Shown here: piece by piece, positions 52,663 through 62,109 of the stretch
Numbering within the stretch: position 1 is the first letter of the stretch
Layout of the letters: every line of letters begins with the position of its first letter
Position numbers and translations under genes: made by a program
Assembly (NCBI RefSeq): GCF_000969985.1
Contig: NZ_CP009526.1
Location: 4,340,001 to 4,404,000, forward strand
Direction of reading: 5' to 3'
DNA length: 64,000 nt
Source: Methanosarcina barkeri str. Wiesmoor
GTDB taxonomy: Archaea; Halobacteriota; Methanosarcinia; Methanosarcinales; Methanosarcinaceae
Notes under the pieces: generated by a model
Databases searched by the model: none
What the model was told of the DNA's origin: nothing
The model's input: only the letters and a program-made list of their open reading frames with translations

Positions 52663-55449
52663 TCAAATTCCTCCAAAAGGTTCCTCTGCTCTATATTTTA
52701 AAATATTCATGTATAACTCCAAAATATCCCTCAATTTTCCAGACTTTGCTGCATCTTCTAATTCACTCATTTTTGCATCATCTGGTCTTCTTCCATTGTT
52801 CCAGTTTGCATTGTAAAGAACATCATGAACAAAAGTTTCAAAAACAGTTGTATCTTCCCCAACAGCCCACTCTTCCCTTTTTTTTTCAACAAGAGTAATT
52901 ACATTTTTTATCTGCGTATTTGATAAATTTTTGGAGCATAGATCCCATAAATAAGTGAAATTATCAAGTTCTTCAAGAAGATATGGTCTTAGAGCTTTCA
53001 AACTGTCTCTTCTATATCCTTTTTCATCGTAACAAATTTCAAATCTGCGGGAAGCTGAATCTAGAAATTCGAAATCAAATTTAGAAGGCAAAATACTTAC
53101 TGTATCTCCTTTTTTTAACTCACTAACATGAATCAGCCATCTATTGAAATTCTCATAATTTCTAAAGGAATGCATAAAGGAGTTAGATCGTTCCTGAAAA
53201 TTTCCCTGAGCATAAAAATAGGGGTACCAGTAATCAGTAGTTATTTCATCCCCCATTTTTGAACTAATTTCCCACTTTGTTCCATTGTTAAATTTAAGAG
53301 TGAATTTATTATCGTTTTCAATTGGATCTTCTTCCAATATCCATTTATCCTCATTCACTGATCTATCTTTATTTGATTTGCGCAGCATCCTGCGGCCTGC
53401 ATCCATTAAAGCTGCTAGGGGAGTGTGTGACTTAGCAAATACCATCCCAAGACTTAAAGGCAAACGATTCCTTACTTTACCCATTTCCTCTTCGTATTTT
53501 GTTTTTATTAGTATGGATGCTTCAAGAGCTTTATCTGCTGGAATAATAGTCATAAATATACTTGGTTCAGCTAATATAGGAATTACAGGAACATAAGAAG
53601 TGTTTTCTTCGTCAATTTTTAGTATTTTCAAGCATCCTATCGGATTTAAGCGTTTTTTTCCCTCAGAGTCATAGATTTTAACTTTTTTATTAGAAAGATA
53701 TTTTTTAAGATATTCTGTAGGGCTTTTATCAGTAGATTTTCCTGAATCAAAATCAAATTTATTAGCTAATTCCGTTAGGTTCTCGATTATAAGAAATTCA
53801 TTATTTCTACCACAAAAAATGCTGAAACCGATTCTGTCTAACATAGCTTTATAAGAATGATCTCTTTTAAGGGAATTATTATTTTCAGATTGAAAATTTC
53901 CAAAAATCTTCAGTCTATTGTCAACACGACCTATTTTTTTCGCTAAATCTTCCTTTGCATCTTCCCAGAATTTCTTAGTTGTTCTCCAAATCCTGTGCAT
54001 ACGAGCAAAAGATGGAGTTTTTGGAATGACTTTGCCATTTGCGTCAGATCCTACCTTTATGGTAGAAATATACCCGTCTGGTTTTAGCCATTCTAAGAGG
54101 TCTAATCTGCCAGTTAGTAGGCAAATTCTACCGTTTGAATCAGCAACCTCATCAATCCATATTGTGTTATCGAGACTATGATACCACTCACTCGCTCTCC
54201 AAGTTACCCTCTTGACCCAGCAATCTGAAGCTTTTCTGTTAAATCCCTTTGAAGTGGGCCCCTGAGGACGTAACCAAGAGATAGTACATATCCCACAATC
54301 AGAAACATCTTTCCAAAAATTCTCAACCGCATTAACATCTGCTGGAGAGCAAAGTTCATCATTAGAGAGAATTCGTGCTATAGGTGGAATTTCGTTCTTT
54401 TCTTTATCTTCATTATTCGGTTCTTGCCCACACCATGCTTGATTATCAATGTCAGTAGTGAGAATGACTTCGCCTTTAAATCCGAAGTTATGTTCTTCAT
54501 CAACTGCAAATTCATTTGCTATTAATTGCTTTAGTTGTGTTTTACTTTCTTCAGAAATTGTATACTCCAATAGATTTGGAATACTGGGTACAACATACAG
54601 ACTGTTATTTTGATCTCGATATACTTCGTTCCCTAATGGATATTTTTCTTCAAGTAGAACTTTCACCCTATCTAATCCCTTTGTTAACATTTCTTTTCTT
54701 GTTGCTAATATTGGTATATTTTGAGCATTTCCCCATATCTGCTCGGAATTAAACTTTATTACTAAAAATTGCCACTTTAGATTTAGAGGATCTGTTTTTT
54801 CTCCCAGAAGCAATGAACCCGCTAAAGCAGATTTATATAACGCAGCAACAATACCTGACCAATCAGTAAGTGTAACCTCATTTGTAGGTCTTCTGGTTTC
54901 CCCTAGTGCATAATCAAAGGATTCAACTAATGACTTTACAAAAAAAGATCTATCATTTATTTTATCATATGGAATGCTTGTTAATTTAGGAGTAAGCTCT
55001 TCTATTCCTTTTTCAAATCCAAATGGATTGCTGATCATTGTGTAATCTTTGTATTGCTTAAATAATTCTTCAGAAACATTTTCTTTTTCAATATGTGCTG
55101 CACCATGACAACGACCTAAGGCCTTTACAATCCAAGGATATTTTTTTTGCAGATTTTCTTTTTTTAGAGTTTCAGGCCGGCCTTTTTCAATAAGCTTATT
55201 TAACGTTACTTTTTCGAAAATAGGATTTACTTCAGAAAAATCAATTTCGATTTTCTTAAATCTGGTCTTTATATCTTTAAGAAAATGGGTAACTTCACTG
55301 TTCTTTTCAGTAGAGTCTAATTGGCGATCCAAAGAATTCCCGATCAAAAATTTATCACTACACTTTCTCATGTCATGCAACCAAGCAGCAATCTCAGCTA
55401 AATGTAATGCTTTCTTATTGTCAGCAAGGATTTTGAGATCAGGACTCAT
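52663..55449 (-). CDS. csx11: Type III-C large subunit Csx11-like (Cas10 family)
   Basis: A 928-residue protein and large subunit of the complex. An N-terminal HD-type site is visible in IAAWLHDMRK (H25, D26). The middle has a Cys cluster (CSPADV, then DCGICTISW and SDCW) likely binding zinc. The region with VPVIPILAEPSIFMTIIPAD and YEEEMGKVRNRLPLSLG, then VFAKSHTPLAALMDAGRRML, corresponds to the second palm domain, but no GGDD motif occurs anywhere. That is the known hallmark of subtype III-C large subunits: nuclease-like HD kept, cyclase lost. It overlaps the cmr6 end by 11 bases. Confidence 0.85.
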   Translation of the reverse strand: MSPDLKILADNKKALHLAEIAAWLHDMRKCSDKFLIGNSLDRQLDSTEKNSEVTHFLKDIKTRFKKIEIDFSEVNPIFEKVTLNKLIEKGRPETLKKENLQKKYPWIVKALGRCHGAAHIEKENVSEELFKQYKDYTMISNPFGFEKGIEELTPKLTSIPYDKINDRSFFVKSLVESFDYALGETRRPTNEVTLTDWSGIVAALYKSALAGSLLLGEKTDPLNLKWQFLVIKFNSEQIWGNAQNIPILATRKEMLTKGLDRVKVLLEEKYPLGNEVYRDQNNSLYVVPSIPNLLEYTISEESKTQLKQLIANEFAVDEEHNFGFKGEVILTTDIDNQAWCGQEPNNEDKEKNEIPPIARILSNDELCSPADVNAVENFWKDVSDCGICTISWLRPQGPTSKGFNRKASDCWVKRVTWRASEWYHSLDNTIWIDEVADSNGRICLLTGRLDLLEWLKPDGYISTIKVGSDANGKVIPKTPSFARMHRIWRTTKKFWEDAKEDLAKKIGRVDNRLKIFGNFQSENNNSLKRDHSYKAMLDRIGFSIFCGRNNEFLIIENLTELANKFDFDSGKSTDKSPTEYLKKYLSNKKVKIYDSEGKKRLNPIGCLKILKIDEENTSYVPVIPILAEPSIFMTIIPADKALEASILIKTKYEEEMGKVRNRLPLSLGMVFAKSHTPLAALMDAGRRMLRKSNKDRSVNEDKWILEEDPIENDNKFTLKFNNGTKWEISSKMGDEITTDYWYPYFYAQGNFQERSNSFMHSFRNYENFNRWLIHVSELKKGDTVSILPSKFDFEFLDSASRRFEICYDEKGYRRDSLKALRPYLLEELDNFTYLWDLCSKNLSNTQIKNVITLVEKKREEWAVGEDTTVFETFVHDVLYNANWNNGRRPDDAKMSELEDAAKSGKLRDILELYMNILKYRAEEPFGGI

Positions 55450-56713
55450 TGTGTACCCCCGAAGATTCTAAAGAAGTAGCAATATTTTTGGAAACATCAA
55501 TTAATTCTGAGAAACCTTCAAATCTCCATGTTGGCCATTCAGATGTAGGGGTATTTTGAGATTTCAGATATTTCTGCCACTTTTCGATATTATCATTGTA
55601 CCATGTTTTGAATTTCTTAAATTCCTTCTGACTTCCATTAAAATTACCTAACTCTGAATTACTAAGAGGCCCACCATTTTTACCCCTGAATTCATCTTTT
55701 AAAATTCCATTTTCATCAAGGAATTTTTTATAAGAATCTTTTGGAAACTCAAATTTTTCTTCTTGAACCGAAACTTTTACACTTTTGTTTCTTAAAGTGA
55801 TCGTACCATCTGTGATATTTTCATATGTTGTCCCATATCCACTTGATGTTTTGGCTCCAAATCCATAATAAGTAAACATCGATTTTAACCCCTCTGAGAC
55901 CAATTGTATATCTTCTGAAACCTGCTTTCTGATCTCTTTTTCATCACATCCAATCAAGTCAAAAGGAACATATAAAAGTGTAAAAAAACCCGTTGTATCT
56001 TGCGGAACGCTTTCCATTAGAATTGGCACTGTCCCAACTCTACGCTTTCGGTCATGAGGATTAATTATTTCCAATGATTTTTTGGTAAAAAAAGTAGGGA
56101 AAAAACATAGTCTTCCCATCCTTAGAGCTATATCTTCGGAGATTGGAGATCTCTCGTTTCCGAAAATACGTCTTATCTTATCGTTTTCATAATCATAATT
56201 AAGTTGCCAGAGAGAGTTTCTGAGACTTCCTTTCCAAGAGGAAGGCGAGACAAATGGGAGATGTAGAACTTTATCTTTTCTCAGAGGATTATCAATTATG
56301 TGAAAATCGTTTTCATCAAGGGATATATAGGGCTTTTTAAGTTTGAACATAAAATTGAGAATAAAGGAGTAACTGGGTAGCGTAGAAATATTTACCTCTG
56401 GACATATGAAATTGTCTTTAATGTATTTTGTAAGTTCCCATTTTTCGATAACTTCTTCTAAATTAACTTTCAAATTCTGTTTCTGCCATACTTCTCGGAA
56501 ATTATCTGACAATTTTTGATTAATGGTAGCCATGTAATGATAAGCTAGATATTCATTGGGCAAAATTAGGCCCTTAAGTTTGATCTCTAACTTTTTTTCT
56601 AATTCTTCTTTGTTTTCCTTTCCTGCCTTATCGATTTCCTCAACAATTATTTTGAGATCATTTATAGAGGCTTTTTCCTGTTGATAAAGAACTGAACCCC
56701 AATCAATATTCAA
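55439..56713 (-). CDS. cmr6: Type III RAMP subunit Cmr6-like
   Basis: A 424-residue protein with a charged helical N-terminal extension of about 130 residues and then a RAMP core: PFVSPSSWKGSLRNSLWQ, RIFGNERSP and the glycine-rich YYGFGAKTSSGYGTTYE. The FVSPSSWKGSLR box is the general RAMP motif; Cmr6 is the best fit given that the other roles are taken. It starts at TTG 56713: GGGGGTG is six bases upstream and the cmr1 stop is directly before it. Confidence 0.75.
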   Translation of the reverse strand: MNIDWGSVLYQQEKASINDLKIIVEEIDKAGKENKEELEKKLEIKLKGLILPNEYLAYHYMATINQKLSDNFREVWQKQNLKVNLEEVIEKWELTKYIKDNFICPEVNISTLPSYSFILNFMFKLKKPYISLDENDFHIIDNPLRKDKVLHLPFVSPSSWKGSLRNSLWQLNYDYENDKIRRIFGNERSPISEDIALRMGRLCFFPTFFTKKSLEIINPHDRKRRVGTVPILMESVPQDTTGFFTLLYVPFDLIGCDEKEIRKQVSEDIQLVSEGLKSMFTYYGFGAKTSSGYGTTYENITDGTITLRNKSVKVSVQEEKFEFPKDSYKKFLDENGILKDEFRGKNGGPLSNSELGNFNGSQKEFKKFKTWYNDNIEKWQKYLKSQNTPTSEWPTWRFEGFSELIDVSKNIATSLESSGVHNES

Positions 56714-57814
56714 TTAGGCACCCCCTGAAAAATTAGTTATTTCCTCTTCGTATTTCCTTCTTGGAGCTTCTTGGAGAGAAAACATTTTATTAATCTCTAT
56801 ACTGACTAAGTTACCCACAATTTTTTCAGTGAACCCCCAAATGCGTAAGAAATAATCACTTTCTGAAGGTTCTCTAAATAGATGACTTACAAAAATTCTA
56901 CTTCCAATTCCATCTTCCTTTTTTTTGTTCTCAGGAAGTGTGCCAAATATTTGACAAACTTGGTTTTTATCTCCATTACGATGAGAATAATATGCCTGTC
57001 TCAATCCTGAACCTTTATTACGATTTGGAAGTTTGTACCTGATATCGAAAGATACAGGCAGATAACTTGTGAACGAGGACTGATTTCCAACAATGTACGA
57101 TTTCTGAAAACTTTGAACTAACTGGTTTCTTACAGGAATTTTAAACTCGTAACACCAAAAATTAGATAAAGAGTAGAAGTCTGGTTTGTTTGCTTCTTTT
57201 TTGAACTCATCTTTGTTACAAAAATTATTTATCTCATTTAGGGCTCGTTTAAAATCCATCCTATTTTCCATTTCAAACTGACCAAAACCATACTGACTTT
57301 TGGCACCAATAGCACCAACATGGGACATTATGGAAAGTAATGCTTTGATCTGTGCGATTATTTCCGATTTGTCACCTCTACCGACTGGATAAATTCTAAA
57401 CGTAAATTTTCCAAAAGAAAGGTTATTATTAAAATTTTTTTTGAATATTGTTGATAGCCACCAGTTATTCCCAACTTCATCTTTATCGAGTGTAACTAAG
57501 TGAAAAGGTTCTTTTACACCAAAATCTTCTATTTCTAATCGAAATCTTCTTTTCCATCCTCCACATCCAAAAAGATAACATGCTGGGCACAGTTTATTAT
57601 TTCTGTCATTCTCTTTTTCCTTCCCATCAAGCATACATTTGCTATCACTTAATGGATTGCAAGCATATTTTCCGATTCCTCTTACTATTGCCTCATACCA
57701 CCAACGCATACTACCAATAATGCCTGTTTCTCTTACTGTGTCCGGACTCCCATTTACTCCACCTGTCCATATTGGAGTAAGAGTTTCAATTACAATGGGT
57801 TCAGGTTCCATCAT
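56714..57814 (-). CDS. cmr1: Type III RAMP subunit Cmr1
   Basis: A 366-residue protein. The first 35 residues, with ETLTPIWTGGVNGSPDTVRE and TGIIGSMRWWYEAIVRG, are the clear Cmr1 signature. A Cys-rich stretch (C-NPL, C-ML, CPACYLFGCGGWKRRF) follows and probably binds zinc. Cmr1 sits at the crRNA 3' end in type III-B complexes. AAGGAG precedes the ATG. It follows cas6 by 54 bases. Confidence 0.88.
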   Translation of the reverse strand: MMEPEPIVIETLTPIWTGGVNGSPDTVRETGIIGSMRWWYEAIVRGIGKYACNPLSDSKCMLDGKEKENDRNNKLCPACYLFGCGGWKRRFRLEIEDFGVKEPFHLVTLDKDEVGNNWWLSTIFKKNFNNNLSFGKFTFRIYPVGRGDKSEIIAQIKALLSIMSHVGAIGAKSQYGFGQFEMENRMDFKRALNEINNFCNKDEFKKEANKPDFYSLSNFWCYEFKIPVRNQLVQSFQKSYIVGNQSSFTSYLPVSFDIRYKLPNRNKGSGLRQAYYSHRNGDKNQVCQIFGTLPENKKKEDGIGSRIFVSHLFREPSESDYFLRIWGFTEKIVGNLVSIEINKMFSLQEAPRRKYEEEITNFSGGA

Positions 57815-57868
57815 AAATAACTCCTTAATTTATGATTATATTTGTACAATTGCTAAATATTATTCAAG

Positions 57869-58567
57869 TTATAATGATTCCAATTTCCTTCGATTTTCTG
57901 TTATTTTCCTCACAGTCCCAAACCCCTTAGCAACCCCCTTTCCCACTCCCATAAAATCCGGGATCAAAAAATTAGCTATAAAACCGCCTGTAAAAGAAGT
58001 AAAATCCATATTTTTGTACTTTGAACATCTGACTTCCACATCAACATCGCATTTTATGGTATCAGGAACCGTATATCCAAAAGCTTTTGACATGGAAAGC
58101 AAATTTCCTACAAGCGTCTTCCTGAGGATTTCCTTTTTTTCTTCAGTCTTTCTGGTCTCAAAGAACTTTTCTTCATTTTCTTTATTAAGGGCAAGCCAGG
58201 GAGTGAGAAATTCGTAAAAGTAGAGGTTTTTTGTGAGGCCAAAATCCTGTTTTTTAAGCCTCAGAGACCTTTCAGTGATTTCAAAGTCCTCATGAGGAAG
58301 AGTAACCGTATCAAATTTATCAAATAAACATTTTAAAATTTCTGCTCCTTCATTTATACCAACCACTAGCGGCATCCTATCAAGAACTTTGTACTGCACA
58401 AGAGGGTAACGGTAATAATATCTGTCAGTGTTATGGTTGTGGAGCTGATCGTATTCATTGAATTTTGACGCAAAGAAACCACGTATCTGATTTGCGTCCC
58501 CCCTGAACTCTTCTGAGCCTTCAAAGGTCATTTCAAGAGTTTTGAGCTTAATATTTTCTGGAGTCAT
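57869..58567 (-). CDS. cas6: CRISPR RNA endonuclease Cas6
   Basis: A 232-residue protein with two ferredoxin-like halves and the C-terminal glycine-rich segment FTGGFIANFLIPDFMGVGKG followed by VAKGFGTV, typical of Cas6. It would cut the repeat RNA of the neighbouring array to give crRNAs with an 8-base 5' handle. A single candidate catalytic His stretch (DQLHNHNTDRYYYR) is near residue 40. It has no Shine-Dalgarno site and may be the leaderless first gene of the operon; TATA-like ctttttaaaaatt lies about 20-30 bases upstream. Confidence 0.88.
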   Translation of the reverse strand: MTPENIKLKTLEMTFEGSEEFRGDANQIRGFFASKFNEYDQLHNHNTDRYYYRYPLVQYKVLDRMPLVVGINEGAEILKCLFDKFDTVTLPHEDFEITERSLRLKKQDFGLTKNLYFYEFLTPWLALNKENEEKFFETRKTEEKKEILRKTLVGNLLSMSKAFGYTVPDTIKCDVDVEVRCSKYKNMDFTSFTGGFIANFLIPDFMGVGKGVAKGFGTVRKITENRRKLESL

Positions 58568-58704
58568 GGGAAATACAACGAATTTTTAAAAAGTATCATT
58601 TTAATTTAATTTGTATTTATTTTAACATAAATTACTTTTAACATAAATAAATTTTGATATTTTATAGCTAACCTTTTTTATAAAAATAAAAACTTTGTTT
58701 ATAT

Positions 58705-59244
58705 TTATGTAAACTCTTTTATCCTTTTGTTAACACTTTGCTCAATTCTTTCAAGCCCAGCCGCGTAATCCGTATGTTTGTAATAGTTTACCCACGGGTC
58801 AACAACATTATATATATTTTTAACAAACCTATCGTGAGCCTTGTTTTTACTCATATTGTCTAACTTTATTTTTTCTGCACTTACCATGCTCTCAATGCTC
58901 TCAATTACATTCTCAATAGACCCTTCAGTAGGTATGATTTTTATACTTCTCTCCAATCCATTCTCATCGATAATCTCTTGAAAATAGAAGCCTGCGAACT
59001 CGAACCCGTTCGCTGCAGTCCCAACATAGGTCTTTTCTTTGTTAAATTCAAGGCCCAATACATCCAGAACAGTCTCAACTCTGTCAGGATTGATCCATTC
59101 CTTTGAAAGGATCGCAAAATCATCTGCAAAACGAACAAGGTGCTCAACCGAATCCCCTTCAACGTTCTTCAGCCCAATCTCTGCCCACTGGTTGTCGAAC
59201 TCAGTATTTCTTGATTGAAGAATCGCTTTCAAGATGTTGCTTTG
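58705..59244 (-). pseudogene. Reverse transcriptase fragment (C-terminal palm and thumb)
   Basis: The frame encodes LVRFADDFAILSKEWINPDR near its start, where FADD is the catalytic metal-binding motif of reverse transcriptases, followed by LGLEFNKEKTYVGTAANGFE and FAGFYFQEI. The C-terminal part ending YKHTDYAAGLERIEQSVNKR resembles the thumb/maturase-like X region of group II intron-type RTs. Everything before the second half of the palm is missing. The frame is open back to a TGA inside a partial CRISPR repeat at 59254-59277, so the break is at the repeat. No Cas1 domain follows. Confidence 0.75.
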
Positions 59245-59253
59245 ACGATGGTA

Positions 59254-59277
59254 GTTTCAATCCTTGTTTTAGTGGAT
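59254..59277 (-). repeat. Solitary CRISPR repeat piece at the RT break
   Basis: The first 24 bases match exactly the array repeat seen at 63633 (gtttcaatccttgttttagt then ggat on the plus strand); the following actcttcgtgat keeps only traces of its 3' end. It ends the open frame of the RT fragment. A weaker trace, gtttcaatcctt, is at 59471-59482. Confidence 0.8.
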
Positions 59278-59613
59278 ACTCTTCGTGATAAAAACGAAAA
59301 TAAAATTTAAGGAACAAAAGGAGGAAAAAAGTAATGATCCAAGAAGAGATAATTTTTTGTCTTTGCTTAATCGAAGTTTGTTTTAACATTTTTCTAGAAG
59401 CTCTTGAAATCATTAATTTGATAAATATGAAAAAATAAATTAAAGTTTCGGCGATTTTTCCAGATTGCCGGTTTCAATCCTTTTTTCTTTGCCTCTATTT
59501 CTTGATTATGTTTTGACAGGTGTCAAAAATTAAAAAATTAAAGAGAAAAAAAGTTTAAATCTGAATTTTTGCGGTATTTCGGGATACTTTTACCACTTCC
59601 CAACTTTTCCAGC

Positions 59614-60180
59614 TCAGAAAGCAACGTCTCTTGGTTTAAAATACTCTGGGTCAAAATTTGTCCCCAGCCACGCCACTGTATGTTCGTATTCCTCATGTTT
59701 AGGGTCTTCCAGGATATCGAGCATCTCTTCATAGCCCCCTGTTCCTCCTATATCTTCAGGGGCAGCTGCTCTTTTTCCTGCAGTGCAGACTGGATATTTC
59801 GCTCCTTTTTTTTTCGGAAGGATTTCCTCAAGCCGGACTTTTATCTCCCAGTTGTCCTCGAAATCGTAGGTGTACAGAGCAACCTTATTTTCCGGAGTGA
59901 AGTATTTGGAAAGCTTAGCCTTATTTTCCGGCACAAGGGGTTCACAGAAAGTTTCACAACCGTCGTCTGTTTCCCCTATTTTTTCAAGTTCACCGGTTTT
60001 TGGGTTTTGCATTTCGAATTCATGCAAATGGTAATCTTCCCAATTCATTGCAGTCTGGATTGCCTTATGAAGGTCCAGAAAAGTATAATTTTCCGGCACC
60101 TGGATTCGCCGCCAGATCTTAGGACTAATACCTTTTATTGAAAGCTTTAACTGGTATATCTTTTTAAACGTGTCTTTCAT
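59614..60180 (-). CDS. pRiA4b ORF-3-like protein, copy 1
   Basis: A 188-residue protein of the plasmid pRiA4b ORF-3 family, once linked to IS1096 passenger proteins. Motifs are ISPKIWRRIQVPENYTFLDL near residue 18, HLHEFEM, a YDFEDNWEIKV strand and GGTGGYEEMLDILEDPKHEE. The function is unknown. It is a close duplicate of the protein at 60866 (about two residues in three the same by eye) and lies downstream of a broken copy of that gene's upstream neighbour. Confidence 0.85.
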   Translation of the reverse strand: MKDTFKKIYQLKLSIKGISPKIWRRIQVPENYTFLDLHKAIQTAMNWEDYHLHEFEMQNPKTGELEKIGETDDGCETFCEPLVPENKAKLSKYFTPENKVALYTYDFEDNWEIKVRLEEILPKKKGAKYPVCTAGKRAAAPEDIGGTGGYEEMLDILEDPKHEEYEHTVAWLGTNFDPEYFKPRDVAF

Positions 60181-60380
60181 ACAGTTATTCCCCAGAATAA
60201 ACGGCCGCTAACATCAACTGATTTCTGCTAACGTTCGTTCGCTTCTGCTAATATTAATTAATTTCTGCCAATATTCATTAATTTTTGCTAATCTTAGATA
60301 CTATTCAATAATATCCTATAATATTCAATAATATCTAACAATACCCAACAACATCACAAATTATTTGATACCATTTGGTA

Positions 60381-60618
60381 CTATTCAACGATTTCCATAA
60401 CACGGATAAAACCGATAGCATGTATATGAATTTCTTTTATGATGTTTTTATGGCAGGAAGTGATAAAATTCTGGATCGTTTCTAAACATTTATCTATAGA
60501 TAAGTCTCTAAAAATTTCAAACCACGTTTCCGTATGTCTCATGTATGAAAGGTTGAAAAGCCTATCTCCCACATATTCCATGCGTGTGAACTTTGTTTCA
60601 AAAAATAGAGATTCCTTA
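60381..60618 (-). pseudogene. Truncated copy of the hypothetical gene at 61581
   Basis: From about 60618 the frame reads FFETKFTRMEYVGDRLFNLS and on through WFEIFRDLSIDKCLETI, matching the C-terminal third of the 137-residue protein (SFETKFARVEYAGDGLFNLS). The rest of its N-terminal part is absent, and the end differs (ITSCHKNIIKEIHIHA). It is the decayed partner of the duplicated cassette. Confidence 0.7.
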
Positions 60619-60865
60619 CTGTCAGTAAATTCTCAGATAATTTCAAATCTGCATGACTTATACACTTGAAAAACAAAATCAAATACGTCAAACACTGTGG
60701 ATTAAAGTCACATTTCAAACAGTTAACGGTCTAATGCTGTTGATTTTTCATTTAAACCGCTTGAGCCCGAACCTAAAAACTAACATCAAGCAGTTTATTT
60801 CTTGCTTAAACTGTATTGATATTTTTACTGTAAAGCAGAGAGTTCATTCACCAACTTTTTACTGC

Positions 60866-61435
60866 TCAGAAAGCAATGTCGTTTGGATCGAAGTATTCGG
60901 GGTCAAAATCTTCGCCCAGCCATTCCACTGTGTCTTCATATTCCTCGTTTTCGGGGTCTTCCAGGATCTCCAGCATATTTTCATAGCCCCCTATTCCTCC
61001 AATGTCCTCGGGAACAGCTGCTCTTTTTCCTGCAGTGCAGACAGGATATTTCACTCCTTCTTTTCTCGGAAGGATTTTTTCAAGCCGGATTTTTACATGC
61101 CAGTTGTCCCCAAAATCGTACCTGTACGTAGCAACCTTATTTTCCAGCGTAAAATATTTGGAGAGTTTAACTTTATTTTCCGGTACAAGAGGCTCGTCAC
61201 TGAAAGCATCGTAATCTTCATCTTTTGTCCCGATTCTGTCAAACATCCCGGTCTTTGGGTTTTGCATTTCGAATTCGTGCAAATGGTAATCATCCCAATT
61301 CATTGCAGCCTGAATAGCATCATGAAGGTCCAGAAAAGTATAATTTTCCGGCACCTGGATTCGCCGCCAGATCTGAGGAGTTATGCCTTTCATTGAAATC
61401 TTAAACTGATATATATTTTTAAAATTGTCTTTCAT
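60866..61435 (-). CDS. pRiA4b ORF-3-like protein, copy 2
   Basis: A 189-residue member of the same family: ITPQIWRRIQVPENYTFLDL, DDYHLHEFEM, YDFGDNWHVKIRLEKILPRK and GGIGGYENMLEILEDPENEE. It preserves the canonical YDFGD form, whereas copy 1 has YDFED, so this is probably the ancestral or functional copy. It lies 145 bases downstream of the intact hypothetical gene on the same strand. Confidence 0.87.
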   Translation of the reverse strand: MKDNFKNIYQFKISMKGITPQIWRRIQVPENYTFLDLHDAIQAAMNWDDYHLHEFEMQNPKTGMFDRIGTKDEDYDAFSDEPLVPENKVKLSKYFTLENKVATYRYDFGDNWHVKIRLEKILPRKEGVKYPVCTAGKRAAVPEDIGGIGGYENMLEILEDPENEEYEDTVEWLGEDFDPEYFDPNDIAF

Positions 61436-61580
61436 AAGTTATCCCCCTGAATGAATGTCCTCTAATATCTAATAATTCCCTCTAATATACGCTAATTTCC
61501 GCTAATATATGTTAATTTCCCTAAAACCGATAATATCCAACAAAATCCGATAAAACGGCCGACGAGCAAATGAATTTCTT

Positions 61581-61994
61581 TCATGGCTGAAAGTGGGACA
61601 GATCCTTGATTGTTTCTAAACATTCGTCTATAGATAAATCTCTAAAAATTTCAAACCATGTTCCCGTATGTCTCATGTATGAAAGGTTGAAAAGCCCATC
61701 TCCCGCATATTCCACGCGTGCAAACTTTGTTTCAAAAGATGGAGATATTGCCTGCGGGTCTGGGCATGCGTACTTCGCGCAGAAGTAAAAATAGCTGCGG
61801 TACCACTTCGTATAAATGTCCACTACGTAGTTAAAACGAATCTCTTCCGGTAGAGGGTTGATGTATTCAGGTTTTAAAAACGATTCAACAAGTTCCTTCG
61901 CTTTTGTTTCTACTTCCGACTTCACATCCTCTGGTACCTTAGGTTTTGGAGACTTTCGTGGATTAAAGGCCCACGTTGTTTGTCCTCTTTTCAT
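61581..61994 (-). CDS. Conserved hypothetical protein paired with ORF-3-like gene
   Basis: A 137-residue protein starting MKRGQTTWAFNPRKSPKPKV. The middle is helical and aromatic (YVVDIYTKWYRSYFYFCAKY) and the end WFEIFRDLSIDECLETI is shared with the broken copy at 60381. No known domain. Its repeated pairing with the ORF-3-like gene suggests the two work together. Confidence 0.6.
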   Translation of the reverse strand: MKRGQTTWAFNPRKSPKPKVPEDVKSEVETKAKELVESFLKPEYINPLPEEIRFNYVVDIYTKWYRSYFYFCAKYACPDPQAISPSFETKFARVEYAGDGLFNLSYMRHTGTWFEIFRDLSIDECLETIKDLSHFQP

Positions 61995-62109
61995 GGCATT
62001 ATGTATATAGAGTCCTAAACAAGTTTTTCATATTACAAATTTTTATACTTATGGAGAATTAATACAGGAGATGACGACTCAAACGTTAATCTTTTTTCGG
62101 CTTGTACAG

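Noticed and set aside
50489-58567. Adaptation genes cas1, cas2 or a CARF nuclease in the operon
   Set aside because: All seven frames are accounted for by effector subunits and cas6; no Cas1, Cas2, Csm6 or Csx1-like protein is visible.
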